Positions 25,090 through 33,763 of a stretch of DNA of 64,000 nucleotides are shown here, one piece after another; positions within the stretch are counted from its first letter, which is position 1, and each line of letters starts with the position of its first letter. A program made the position numbers and the translations under genes. The notes below the pieces were generated by a model that was not told where the DNA came from, did no database searches, and was given only the letters and a program-made list of their open reading frames with translations. The stretch lies in assembly GCA_031275085.1 (NCBI GenBank), contig JAISPG010000028.1, forward strand, positions 186,001 through 250,000. The letters are read 5' to 3'. The DNA comes from Bacteroidales bacterium. GTDB taxonomy: Bacteria; Bacteroidota; Bacteroidia; Bacteroidales; ML635J-15.

Positions 25090-25826
25090 GTAAGAAGTAA
25101 TTGTGTTAAAATCAAATTAAATATAAGAATTATTATTATGCTGTAAACTACAGCTTTTGTACTGCTTACACCAACTTCCAGTGCTCCTCCCTGGGTATAA
25201 TATCCGCAAAAAGAGGATACCGATGTAATGATGACGGCAAATACGCACATTTTTATCAATGTATAAAATACATAAAACGGAATGAATGCATAATGTAAAC
25301 CATATACATAATCATATAAAGATACTACACCTGTAAATAAAGACACTAAATATCCTCCAACAATTCCAAGTATAATACTTAAAATACTTAAAAACGGAAA
25401 TGTAATAAAAGCTGCAACAATTTTAGGTAGTATCAGGTAATTGGCACTGTTCACTCCCATTATTTCCAAGGCATCTATCTGCTCTGTTATTCGCATGGTG
25501 CCTATTTCGGAGGCAATATTTGACCCCACTTTTCCTGCAAGTATCAAACATATAACAGTGCTTGAAAATTCAAGTATCATTGTATCTCTGGTACTCAAAC
25601 CTACTAAATATCTAGGGATAAAAGGATTTTCAAAATTTATGGCAACCTGCAAAGTTAATACTGCTCCCATAAAAACAGAAACTATACTTATTATCCAGAT
25701 AGAATTTATACCTATACTATCTATTTCAGCCAGTATTCTTTTACCAAATATTTTAGCCCTGACCGGCTTGGTAAAAGCGGCTTTCATCAACACAAAATAC
25801 TTACCTATATTCTCAAAGATATTCAT
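25086..25826 (-). CDS. mlaE: Mla-type ABC transporter permease (MlaE-like)
   Basis: This 246-residue membrane protein of the MlaE family has about five to six hydrophobic helices. The conserved central region reads REL-like ARDTM: here VGLSTRDTMILEFSSTVICL, followed by GKVGSNIASEIGTMRITEQ and DALEIMGVNSANYLILP. The latter is the coupling region that contacts MlaF. First gene of the six-gene operon mlaE-mlaF-DUF4296-amidohydrolase remnant-radical SAM-glycosyltransferase. Confidence 0.92.
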   Translation of the reverse strand: MNIFENIGKYFVLMKAAFTKPVRAKIFGKRILAEIDSIGINSIWIISIVSVFMGAVLTLQVAINFENPFIPRYLVGLSTRDTMILEFSSTVICLILAGKVGSNIASEIGTMRITEQIDALEIMGVNSANYLILPKIVAAFITFPFLSILSIILGIVGGYLVSLFTGVVSLYDYVYGLHYAFIPFYVFYTLIKMCVFAVIITSVSSFCGYYTQGGALEVGVSSTKAVVYSIIIILIFNLILTQLLLT

Positions 25827-25842
25827 ACTTATTTAAAGAAAC

Positions 25843-25850
25843 CAAATTTA
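25843..25850 (-). promoter_or_regulatory. candidate mlaE promoter -7 box (TAAATTTG)
   Basis: TAAATTTG on the minus strand matches TAnnTTTG, 17 nt before the mlaE ATG, giving a very short leader. The 91-nt divergent spacer to manC must hold both promoters. Confidence 0.4.
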
Positions 25851-25917
25851 AGAAACAAAGTTGTAAATGAAAAATAATATCGTTATTTTGTCGTTTTTTA
25901 AAGTAAATTTCAATTTT

Positions 25918-27003
25918 ATGATGAATCAAAACTATTGTATAATAATGGCAGGTGGCATAGGCAGCAGATTCTGGCCAATAAGCCGTACAAATATGCCAAA
26001 ACAATTTATTGATATTTTAGGAACAGGTAAGACATTAATCCAAGAAACTTACAACAGATTCATAAAAATCATACCTAAAGAAAATATTTTCGTAGTTACA
26101 AATAAAGAATATTGTCATATAGTAAAGGAGCAACTTCCATTAATTCCTGAAGAAAATATACTAGGTGAACCAATGAGACGTAATACAGCTCCGTGTATTT
26201 TATATGCCAATATCAAAATCGCTCTTCAAAATCCTGATGCAAATATAGTGGTTACTCCTGCAGATCATCTTATAATTAATGAAGAACAGTTTATTGAAGA
26301 TATTAATGAAGGATTAAAATTTATTTCTCTTACTAATTCTTTACTCACTCTTGGAATTACTCCCGACAGACCTGCAACCGGATATGGTTATATACAACTG
26401 GAAGAATTAAATAATGATTCCAGATTTGTAAATGTGAAAACATTCACGGAAAAACCACATTTGGAATTAGCAAAGTTTTTTATTAAAAGTGGTGATTTTT
26501 TATGGAATTCCGGAATATTCTTATGGAAAAATAAAGTTATTGATAATGCTTTTAAAGAATTTTTACCTGAGCTATACGATCTTTTCTATGAAAATATAAA
26601 TTATTTTGGTACTAAAGAAGAACAAACTGTAATAAACAGGATTTATTCAGATGCAAAAAGCATATCAATAGATTTCGGAGTAATGGAAAAAGCACAAAAT
26701 GTATATGTTTTAAAAACTGATTTTGGCTGGTCTGATCTTGGTACATGGAATTCTTTGTACAGTTTAAAAGAAAAGGATGAAAACAAAAATGTACTTGTAA
26801 GCGACAATATAGTAGTAAATCATTCTTCCAGTAATTATATAAATTCTACAGCAAAAGACCGGATACTGGTATTAAAGGATCTTGATGATTATATTGTTGT
26901 AGATACCGATTCTGTTTTGCTGATTTGTAAAAGAGAAAATGAACAACAAATTGAAAATTTGTTAAATGAATCCCGAATAAAATTTGGCGATTCAATAAAA
27001 TAA
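25918..27003 (+). CDS. manC: mannose-1-phosphate guanylyltransferase
   Basis: I place the start at the ATG-ATG pair 25918/25921, directly before NQNYCIIMAGGIGSRFWPIS. An ATG at 25867 would add 17 hydrophobic residues not seen in the family. The 361-residue nucleotidyltransferase has the pyrophosphorylase signature AGGIGSRFWPISRTNMPKQF, TPADHLI, GYGYIQ, FTEKP, LWNSGIFLW and DFGWSDLGTW. It makes GDP-mannose from Man-1-P and GTP for polysaccharide or glycoprotein synthesis. It lacks the C-terminal phosphomannose isomerase domain of bifunctional ManC proteins. It is divergent from mlaE and followed by a strong terminator. Confidence 0.93.
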   Translation: MMNQNYCIIMAGGIGSRFWPISRTNMPKQFIDILGTGKTLIQETYNRFIKIIPKENIFVVTNKEYCHIVKEQLPLIPEENILGEPMRRNTAPCILYANIKIALQNPDANIVVTPADHLIINEEQFIEDINEGLKFISLTNSLLTLGITPDRPATGYGYIQLEELNNDSRFVNVKTFTEKPHLELAKFFIKSGDFLWNSGIFLWKNKVIDNAFKEFLPELYDLFYENINYFGTKEEQTVINRIYSDAKSISIDFGVMEKAQNVYVLKTDFGWSDLGTWNSLYSLKEKDENKNVLVSDNIVVNHSSSNYINSTAKDRILVLKDLDDYIVVDTDSVLLICKRENEQQIENLLNESRIKFGDSIK

Positions 27004-27029
27004 AAAAGGGAGCTAAAAACTCCCTTTTT
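27003..27029. terminator. bidirectional intrinsic terminator (manC / gldN)
   Basis: The perfect 10-bp stem AAAAAGGGAG / CTCCCTTTTT with a 7-nt loop lies immediately after the manC stop and 34 nt from the end of the opposing gldN gene. It can act in both directions. Confidence 0.85.
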
Positions 27030-27062
27030 CATTTTATACTGATTTTAAATCTTTACTATTTC

Positions 27063-28010
27063 CTAGAATTCCCACAAATCGTGTTCAAATGTAAATAGTT
27101 TTGCCTGAATTCTTTCTCCTTCACGAAGTGCATCTATTCCTAAAAGATAATCAGAAATCAGTCTATTATCATAAACATTAGATTCTGCAACTATATAACT
27201 TTTAAATCTTCTTTTAAGAAAAATATCATCAAAAGTTCTAGGTTCAGCATCATTATGAGTATTGAAAGTTTCGTAAGAAGCGAACAAAGGTCTGTAATCA
27301 TTATAAGATATCCAGAAAGGCCATATTCTGCTATCACCATACCAGCCATCAATTGCCATAGCCTGAATCCTAACGTCCATTACTGATCTCTGTTTATCAA
27401 ATACCCATTCTTCCCAAATCCACAATTGATCCATTACTCTGGTATCTTCACCTTCCAATGGAGCATCGAAAACTTCTTCCATCTCACCTAATGACGGATC
27501 TTCCGGATCTATATAACGCCTTCCCATTGTTTGATATGACAACAATGTTTCTCTTTTAGGATCATCAACTGCAATAGGTTCTTTATACCAATTAGTGATA
27601 TCTCTCGGATTTAATTTAAACACCGGATATCTGTTTGAATAATCAGGAACATCATCATTAATTTTTTCACCTGTAAGGAGTTCATAACGTTCACCAAGTA
27701 TTCCAATATTATATATCAAATATAATAAATTTACTCTACTTCTTTGAGGTTGCAATCCACCAGGACTAGTAATCCTGGTTATAGGGAAATATAATGGATG
27801 ATTGATCTTTTCCGTCAATTCTACAACACGTAAAATCTTTTTAGAAAACATAGCATCCTCTTCACGAATATTCTGTAAAGCAACAGGAGTTCTTTCAGCA
27901 GTGTGCTCCCTAACGTATGCTCCGTCTAATACCGGATTATACTGAGCTTCAGCAGCACTACCCACAAAGAGCAAACATATAACCGGAAAAAATCTTTTCA
28001 AAATTCTCAT
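27063..28010 (-). CDS. gldN: type IX secretion / gliding protein GldN (PorN)
   Basis: This 315-residue periplasmic protein has a signal peptide ending in SAAEAQ. The family-typical start of the mature protein (VLDGAYVREHTAERTPVALQ) and motifs such as VVELTEKINHPLYFPI and WIWEEWVFDKQRSVMDVRI are present. GldN binds GldK and forms the ring structure of the T9SS at the outer membrane. Last gene of porP-gldK-gldL-gldM-gldN, 6 nt after gldM. Confidence 0.95.
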   Translation of the reverse strand: MRILKRFFPVICLLFVGSAAEAQYNPVLDGAYVREHTAERTPVALQNIREEDAMFSKKILRVVELTEKINHPLYFPITRITSPGGLQPQRSRVNLLYLIYNIGILGERYELLTGEKINDDVPDYSNRYPVFKLNPRDITNWYKEPIAVDDPKRETLLSYQTMGRRYIDPEDPSLGEMEEVFDAPLEGEDTRVMDQLWIWEEWVFDKQRSVMDVRIQAMAIDGWYGDSRIWPFWISYNDYRPLFASYETFNTHNDAEPRTFDDIFLKRRFKSYIVAESNVYDNRLISDYLLGIDALREGERIQAKLFTFEHDLWEF

Positions 28011-28016
28011 AATATA

Positions 28017-29654
28017 TTATTCTAAAATTACACTTACCCCGTTTGTTTGTTTTGTACCTGATGGTCCGTCATAGAAAATATTAGAAAAAGACACTTGTGA
28101 TCCTGATCCCATTCTTCTTATTTCAGCCAGAATACGTTCATCAAACCTAGATCCCTGAACTGTTATTCTCTGGGCTACTCCCCTTACGCTGTATATAAAA
28201 TCAAACCTATTAATTGAATATCTTACATCTTCAAACGGGAAGAAACCTTCTCCTAAAGTAGCCACTAAAAACGGATTATTCAGAATAACAGCTTTCGGAG
28301 CTTTGGCACCATCACTGTAAGCACCTACTTTTATAACCGGAGGAGGAACATTAAATACTCTATAAGTATCAGATCCTAAAGTTCTGCCACCCTCTTCGGT
28401 TCTAACAGAAACAGTTACAGATACTTCTCTGGCTGTTACAGAAGCCGGAACAGTAACAATATAACCACCTCCAGCAGCAGGACGAATTTGAGCACCACCA
28501 CTGATACTAACACTAACACTTTCTCTAGGATAACCAGATACTGCTACAGCCAGCGGATTCTCCAAACCTCTGTAAAACACATTACATTTTGTCGCAGAAG
28601 TAGTAAAACCTGCATCACCAACCTGATATTCTGCTTTATACGGCAACCACATATCACCTTTGTTGGATTTATAATTTACTAATCCACCATATTCAAAATT
28701 CCCTACATTATTACATTGAATAGAATATGCGCCTCTACCTGTTTCATCAACAACAAGAGTATCATAATGAATACCTTCTCTTTTACGATATTCTACAACA
28801 CCATTTGTAACAATAGAATCATAAAATGGCTGATTATGTGTTAGATATATTGTTGGTCGCATAGTAGTATCACGAGCACCCAAAAATATACTGGAAGTAT
28901 ACTGACCGCCACGTACGACAAAGCTTTTGGGAGCACTAACCAGACCAACTAACTCAGTAATCCTTATATCCAAACCTTCAAGTTCTGCAATCATATATTC
29001 TAAAACATCAGCTTCTGCATTTCTAACATCAGCCTGTAATTTTGATAACAAAGCCACAGAGCCTATCAAAGGCATTGCTTTACTAAAAGATTCTTCCCAT
29101 GTCCACTTTTCATCACCTTGCAGATTATCAACAATTTCCAAAGTTTTTCCAACAGATTTATAAACAGTATTAGAGGTATCATTAATTACGCTAAGAAGTA
29201 TATCCCTATATTCTTCTACCCAGCCCCTGAGTTTTATACCCATCTTAGGACCACCATCTCCAACCATCACAATATTTGCAGCATTAAGATCATCTTTTTT
29301 CTTAATATCCGTATCTAATGTTGCTTCAGGTCCTTCACTTTGCTGAATAATCATTAATTTGATTTCATCTATGTTTTTAAAAAGCTCATTAGATTTTGTT
29401 TCTATCTCATGGGCAGTTCTAGCTAATTCAGTGTATTTTCCAGGTTGTTCAGCAGCCTTTGCATCTATTCTTCCGTATAATGATCCTGTTTTATTGTTGA
29501 AACTTTCTGTAGTTTTCTTAATACTATCATCAATTTTTACGAATGCATTTATTACCTCACTGGAGACATTCAATGCCAACAATGCTGTGTAAAATAAATA
29601 CATCATACCTATCATTTTCTGCCTCGGGGTCTCCGGACAATTTCCACCTGACAT
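28017..29654 (-). CDS. gldM: type IX secretion / gliding motor protein GldM (PorM)
   Basis: This 545-residue protein begins with SGGNCPETPRQKMIGMMYLF, the highly conserved cytoplasmic start of GldM, and a single TM helix (MYLFYTALLALNVS). A long periplasmic shaft follows, with four predicted domains rich in beta structure in the C-terminal half (RGGQYTSSIFLGARD, GYPRESVSVSISGG). GldM pairs with GldL to form the proton-driven rotary motor that powers T9SS export. Length is normal. 51 nt after gldL. Confidence 0.96.
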   Translation of the reverse strand: MSGGNCPETPRQKMIGMMYLFYTALLALNVSSEVINAFVKIDDSIKKTTESFNNKTGSLYGRIDAKAAEQPGKYTELARTAHEIETKSNELFKNIDEIKLMIIQQSEGPEATLDTDIKKKDDLNAANIVMVGDGGPKMGIKLRGWVEEYRDILLSVINDTSNTVYKSVGKTLEIVDNLQGDEKWTWEESFSKAMPLIGSVALLSKLQADVRNAEADVLEYMIAELEGLDIRITELVGLVSAPKSFVVRGGQYTSSIFLGARDTTMRPTIYLTHNQPFYDSIVTNGVVEYRKREGIHYDTLVVDETGRGAYSIQCNNVGNFEYGGLVNYKSNKGDMWLPYKAEYQVGDAGFTTSATKCNVFYRGLENPLAVAVSGYPRESVSVSISGGAQIRPAAGGGYIVTVPASVTAREVSVTVSVRTEEGGRTLGSDTYRVFNVPPPVIKVGAYSDGAKAPKAVILNNPFLVATLGEGFFPFEDVRYSINRFDFIYSVRGVAQRITVQGSRFDERILAEIRRMGSGSQVSFSNIFYDGPSGTKQTNGVSVILE

Positions 29655-29705
29655 ATATTTTACTTTTTATAATTAAACATAATAACAACTACAACGCTAA
29701 TAAAA

Positions 29706-30632
29706 CTAGTCTTGTCTAAAATTCATAGCAGCCAGCATATTTCCATATACTGTATTCATTGCTGACAAATTATGACTTAACTTGCTTATTTCATCACGAT
29801 AACGTTTAGTATCTTCAGCAGATTGTTTCAAATTTGCCATAATTTCGTCCAAACCGCTATATAGAGTTTTGGAAGCTTCAAATTGTTTATTAGTTCCCTG
29901 AAGTTGTAGTTCATATACTGCATTTAAAGCAGCAAGGTTTTTATTCATTACGTCTAATTGTTCAATATATGATTTTCCACCACCAACACTCATTTCAAGT
30001 TCTTTGCTCATCGAATCTGTAAGTTTTCTATATGCTTCAGATAATGAATGACCTGAACTTCCTACGATTTCAGCAGATTTTTCATAAGTAGAGGCTAACC
30101 TGTCAGCCTGAACATTTAATTTTTCAGCAGAACTTCCATAAGCATCAGCAAAAGACGATACTTTTTGAGAAGCTTTTTCAAAATTAGCTACATAATTATT
30201 TGTTGCAGCAGTAGCATCTGAAACATCATGTAGTTTTGCAGTAGTATCATTCAAGTTTTTCAAACCATGTCCTAATTTTTCAAATAGCTCAGGAGTTATT
30301 TCAGCATTTTCAATCATAGCGTCAAATTTCTCAAGAGCTGATTTTTTATTACTTACTGCAATTTTTTTATCAGAAATATTTAAATTTTCTTCTATACCTG
30401 CTAGTTCTGGATATACCAAACTCCAATCAACTTCTTCATGAGGAGGTTCAAATGCTGATAAGAAGAAAATAACTGCTTCAGTCAAAAGACCTATTACCAA
30501 CATTGGTCCTGCGCCCGGATAATGCTGAATTTTAAATAATGCACCAACCATAACAATTGCAGCTCCCCATCCGTAAACAAAACCCATAAATTTTTTGTAC
30601 TTCTTACTCGAGGTAATTTCGCTCAAATTCAT
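29706..30632 (-). CDS. gldL: type IX secretion / gliding motor protein GldL (PorL)
   Basis: This 308-residue protein has two N-terminal TM helices (FMGFVYGWGAAIVMVGALF and GPMLVIGLLTEAVIFFLSAF). The charged residues in or near them (Lys34, His37, Glu52, Glu62) are of the kind proposed to form the proton path. A long cytoplasmic coiled-coil tail follows (about 90-300, with heptads such as KASQKVSSFADAYGSSAEKL). It forms the stator/rotor unit with GldM. The position between gldK and gldM is the standard order. Confidence 0.95.
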   Translation of the reverse strand: MNLSEITSSKKYKKFMGFVYGWGAAIVMVGALFKIQHYPGAGPMLVIGLLTEAVIFFLSAFEPPHEEVDWSLVYPELAGIEENLNISDKKIAVSNKKSALEKFDAMIENAEITPELFEKLGHGLKNLNDTTAKLHDVSDATAATNNYVANFEKASQKVSSFADAYGSSAEKLNVQADRLASTYEKSAEIVGSSGHSLSEAYRKLTDSMSKELEMSVGGGKSYIEQLDVMNKNLAALNAVYELQLQGTNKQFEASKTLYSGLDEIMANLKQSAEDTKRYRDEISKLSHNLSAMNTVYGNMLAAMNFRQD

Positions 30633-30695
30633 AACTTCGTCTGATTTTTAATTAATACTCTATTAATAATTATACTTAAAATTTTTATTCATTAA

Positions 30696-32366
30696 TTAGT
30701 TATATACCTGAGAAGTAGAACTTCCATCCTCTTTTGATCTTCCCAAATATTCACGGACACATCTAAAACCTATATAACTTTTTGCTGTATCCTGATATTC
30801 ATAAGTTCTTGTTCCATTTTGCAAATAATAAGCTACATCTTTCCAGGATCCTCCTCTTACTACTTTACGTTTCTTTGCCGGCGGATCATCAGGATGAGCA
30901 TCATATCGATAGTCTGGATTTAAATCATGTGTGAAACTATATGAAGATTCATCAAATGCATTTGATGTCCATTCTGCTACATTTCCAGCCATATCATATA
31001 ATCCCCATTCATTCGGATCATAACTTGCTACCATAACTGTATAAACGCCTCCGTCGTCAGAATAGCTTCCTCTCATTGGTTTAAAGTTTGCAATAATACA
31101 TCCGTTATAATTACGTGTATATAAACTTCCCCACGGATACATTGACATTGCTTGTCCTCCTCTTGCTGCATATTCCCATTCTGATTCTGTAGGTAATCTA
31201 TAAGCTTGTAGATCATAATCTCCAGAGCTTCTTTGATAAGCATTTTTCAAACAGGTTCTCCAAGTACAGAAGGCATTTGCTTGTTTCCATGTTACGCCAA
31301 CCACAGGGTAGTAATCATATGCAGGATGCCAGAAATATGCTCTTGTTTGTGGTTCATTATATCCATATGTAAAATCACTCATCCAGCACAAAGTATCGGG
31401 ATACACATGAACTTTTTCATACATATAATAACTATATCTTCCTCCCTTTCTTCCTGCATCAGTTCTACCATCATAGTTTACGATCTCGCGTGTTGCAAAA
31501 TCTTCCCACGGTGCATCTTCTTTCATTTTAGCTTTATCTTTAATAGAACCTTCATAATTACCGGTTTCAGGGTTAAAATGACGACCAATTCTTAATCCAT
31601 GGTCTTGTTGTCTGTCAAAAGTACGTGCAACATTCTGGGTAACTCCATCGGCACCCGATTTAAATGTTGTTTTTTTAGCAGCTTGTTTCAAATCCACCCA
31701 AAAATATTCGTAATATAACGCATCTGTATTTAAGTCAATAGATCTTGTAAATCTGTAAACATCAACAGGAGGAGCTAAAAATAAAGTTTGATTAAAATTA
31801 TTTGGAATTTCATTTTTTGTCAGGATTGCCACTATTTCAGCATTTCCATAATCCAATGGACCATTCCAATCCAAAAAGTTATTGCTATCATAATTATCCG
31901 GGTCGAACTCACCATTTTCATAAATGTTTGTAATAAAATTCACATCTGTTTCAGACATGTCTGTATCATCTATGATAAAATCTATTGCCTGAAGTGGTCT
32001 TCTGCTATTTGCATTTACATCTCCAAAATCAGTAGAATTTTTAGTTTCTTTACCTAATACAGTTAAAGCAAGCGAGTCTCTCACCCAATTAACAAATTGC
32101 CGATATTCAGAATTGGTAATTTCTGTTTCATCCATCCAAAATGCACTGATTGTGACTCTTTTGGTCTGAGCTGTCATTGCATAAGGCACATCTTCATCGC
32201 TAGGTCCCATCTGATACGATCCTGGCCCAATAAATATCATTCCGTATGGTTGCGGCGTATACCAGAGCTTCCTGTCAACTCCGACAAGTTCGCCGTTTCC
32301 TTGATATGCACAACTACTTAATATTATAATTAAGATTGTACTGATGATGAGCAATTTCTTTCTCAT
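30696..32366 (-). CDS. gldK: type IX secretion lipoprotein GldK (PorK)
   Basis: This 556-residue lipoprotein (lipobox LSSC, Cys19) has an FGE/SUMF1-like fold. Characteristic pieces are SYQMGPSDEDVPYAM, FWMDETEITNSEYRQFVNWV, YRLPTESEWEYAARGG, YDMAGNVAEWTSN and VRGGSWKDVAYYL. GldK forms the outer-membrane-associated ring with GldN; it is not an active formylglycine enzyme. A rather long charged insert (about residues 120-260) between the first and second FGE motifs is normal in this family. 41 nt after porP. Confidence 0.96.
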   Translation of the reverse strand: MRKKLLIISTILIIILSSCAYQGNGELVGVDRKLWYTPQPYGMIFIGPGSYQMGPSDEDVPYAMTAQTKRVTISAFWMDETEITNSEYRQFVNWVRDSLALTVLGKETKNSTDFGDVNANSRRPLQAIDFIIDDTDMSETDVNFITNIYENGEFDPDNYDSNNFLDWNGPLDYGNAEIVAILTKNEIPNNFNQTLFLAPPVDVYRFTRSIDLNTDALYYEYFWVDLKQAAKKTTFKSGADGVTQNVARTFDRQQDHGLRIGRHFNPETGNYEGSIKDKAKMKEDAPWEDFATREIVNYDGRTDAGRKGGRYSYYMYEKVHVYPDTLCWMSDFTYGYNEPQTRAYFWHPAYDYYPVVGVTWKQANAFCTWRTCLKNAYQRSSGDYDLQAYRLPTESEWEYAARGGQAMSMYPWGSLYTRNYNGCIIANFKPMRGSYSDDGGVYTVMVASYDPNEWGLYDMAGNVAEWTSNAFDESSYSFTHDLNPDYRYDAHPDDPPAKKRKVVRGGSWKDVAYYLQNGTRTYEYQDTAKSYIGFRCVREYLGRSKEDGSSTSQVYN

Positions 32367-32407
32367 AATTATTATATTTAATTAATCTCTATTTTTTATC
32401 TCTAAAT

Positions 32408-33364
32408 TTATAGTCTTCTAACAGTTTTAGACGTTGTCGGAGTAGGTGATCTTGATATATCAAAGCAATATCTCAACATAATTTCGTGTGATCCGTAAGA
32501 CCCAATACCCGATAACCCTATATCATAACTGTAAGCTACACTTATACCATTAACCAGATGCAAACCTACCATAGGTACAATAGCTTCTGTAAATCTATAT
32601 GATACTCCACCCCAAAATCTTTTATTATACAATAACTTAGCATTTAATTGAAATTCTGCTCTTGTTACTCTGTCTGACTGAACTATACCTGATAATAAAA
32701 GATCAAAAGATGGGTTTGGTAATGAATAATTATATCCACCCATTAAATATATATGTAATGGCAACTTACTCGGTACTTCATTTGAAAAACTAACTTTTGG
32801 AGATGTTAAATGGGTAAAAGCTAATCCTGCCCAATATTTATCACCTATTAAAGTTGCTCCAAAATTCAAATCAAAAACAATAACACTGCCCATGTGCGGA
32901 ATAGCCGGATCTAAATAAACACTTCCACCATTTATTGATCCTTGTGTCTGCCATCCCGGATCCGGATCTATTTGCCTGTTAATAGCTCCCAGACCTAACC
33001 CCAAACCTAACGTACCAAAATCAAGTTTCAATCTATATGCGTAATTAAGTTTTATATACAAATCGGTTTGAAATCCGATTATATCTTGTGTTATTCCCAG
33101 TCCTATACCGCTGTTTATAGCATTTATAGGCATATCAAAAGAAAACAGTGTTGTTATCGGTCGGCCGGCTCCTTTATCCGGCCCATATCCAACCCATTGC
33201 TGCCTGTGTGTACTTGTTACACACATAGCATTATTTGCCCCTGCAGCACCTGGATTATATGCATTTTCACTATATTCAAATAGACTAAAATGCGCATCGG
33301 CCTGCCCTAGTGAGTAATTCGCCATTACTCCTAAAACGATAATCAACAGTATTATTCTCCTCAT
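32408..33364 (-). CDS. porP: PorP/SprF family type IX secretion outer-membrane protein
   Basis: ATG 33364 is chosen (318 aa, signal peptide MRRIILLIIVLGVMANYSLGQ) rather than a TTG three codons earlier. The mature N-terminus, FSLFEYSENAYNPGAAGANN, is the classic PorP/SprF opening. The rest is a predicted beta barrel with alternating aromatic strands and a C-terminal strand ending in LRYCF plus a short tail. PorP/SprF proteins are attached to the T9SS, and many serve specific type B cargo. As first gene of the gldKLMN operon this is the core copy. Confidence 0.94.
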   Translation of the reverse strand: MRRIILLIIVLGVMANYSLGQADAHFSLFEYSENAYNPGAAGANNAMCVTSTHRQQWVGYGPDKGAGRPITTLFSFDMPINAINSGIGLGITQDIIGFQTDLYIKLNYAYRLKLDFGTLGLGLGLGAINRQIDPDPGWQTQGSINGGSVYLDPAIPHMGSVIVFDLNFGATLIGDKYWAGLAFTHLTSPKVSFSNEVPSKLPLHIYLMGGYNYSLPNPSFDLLLSGIVQSDRVTRAEFQLNAKLLYNKRFWGGVSYRFTEAIVPMVGLHLVNGISVAYSYDIGLSGIGSYGSHEIMLRYCFDISRSPTPTTSKTVRRL

Positions 33365-33763
33365 ATCAATCAATTATATTACTCAATCAATACTTAAATT
33401 ATATTTTTACAATTTGTAAATAAACATCATTTATTTTTATTTTCCAAATTTTTATTAACATTTTTTGTTGATAATGCACAATTTATTAAAAATTTATACT
33501 TCAAAAAAATCCCAACAATATAAAAATATAATTTTTTTCATCTTAAATTAAACCAGATACATCTTACGATTATTATTTTAATTATGTTAACATTTTATAT
33601 TATTTTTATTAACTTATTAAAACTCCATTATAGTTTTCAAAGTTATATCATATTTTTTTTCAACAAAAACAGATAAAAATATTTTTTATAATATTTATTA
33701 ACAAAAGAATTTAAATTCTTTTTAGCAATAAGCCCAAAACAATTTAATTATAATTGACTGATA
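33365..33763. other. A+T-rich intergenic region upstream of the T9SS operon
   Basis: This 399-nt non-coding gap lies between topA (ends 33764) and porP. It holds a perfect 15-nt palindrome TTTACAATTTGTAAA at 33406-33420, 42-56 nt before the porP ATG. That palindrome is a possible operator for the whole porP-gldKLMN operon. No clear TAnnTTTG box or terminator is seen. Runs of A/T make further motif calls unreliable. Confidence 0.45.
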
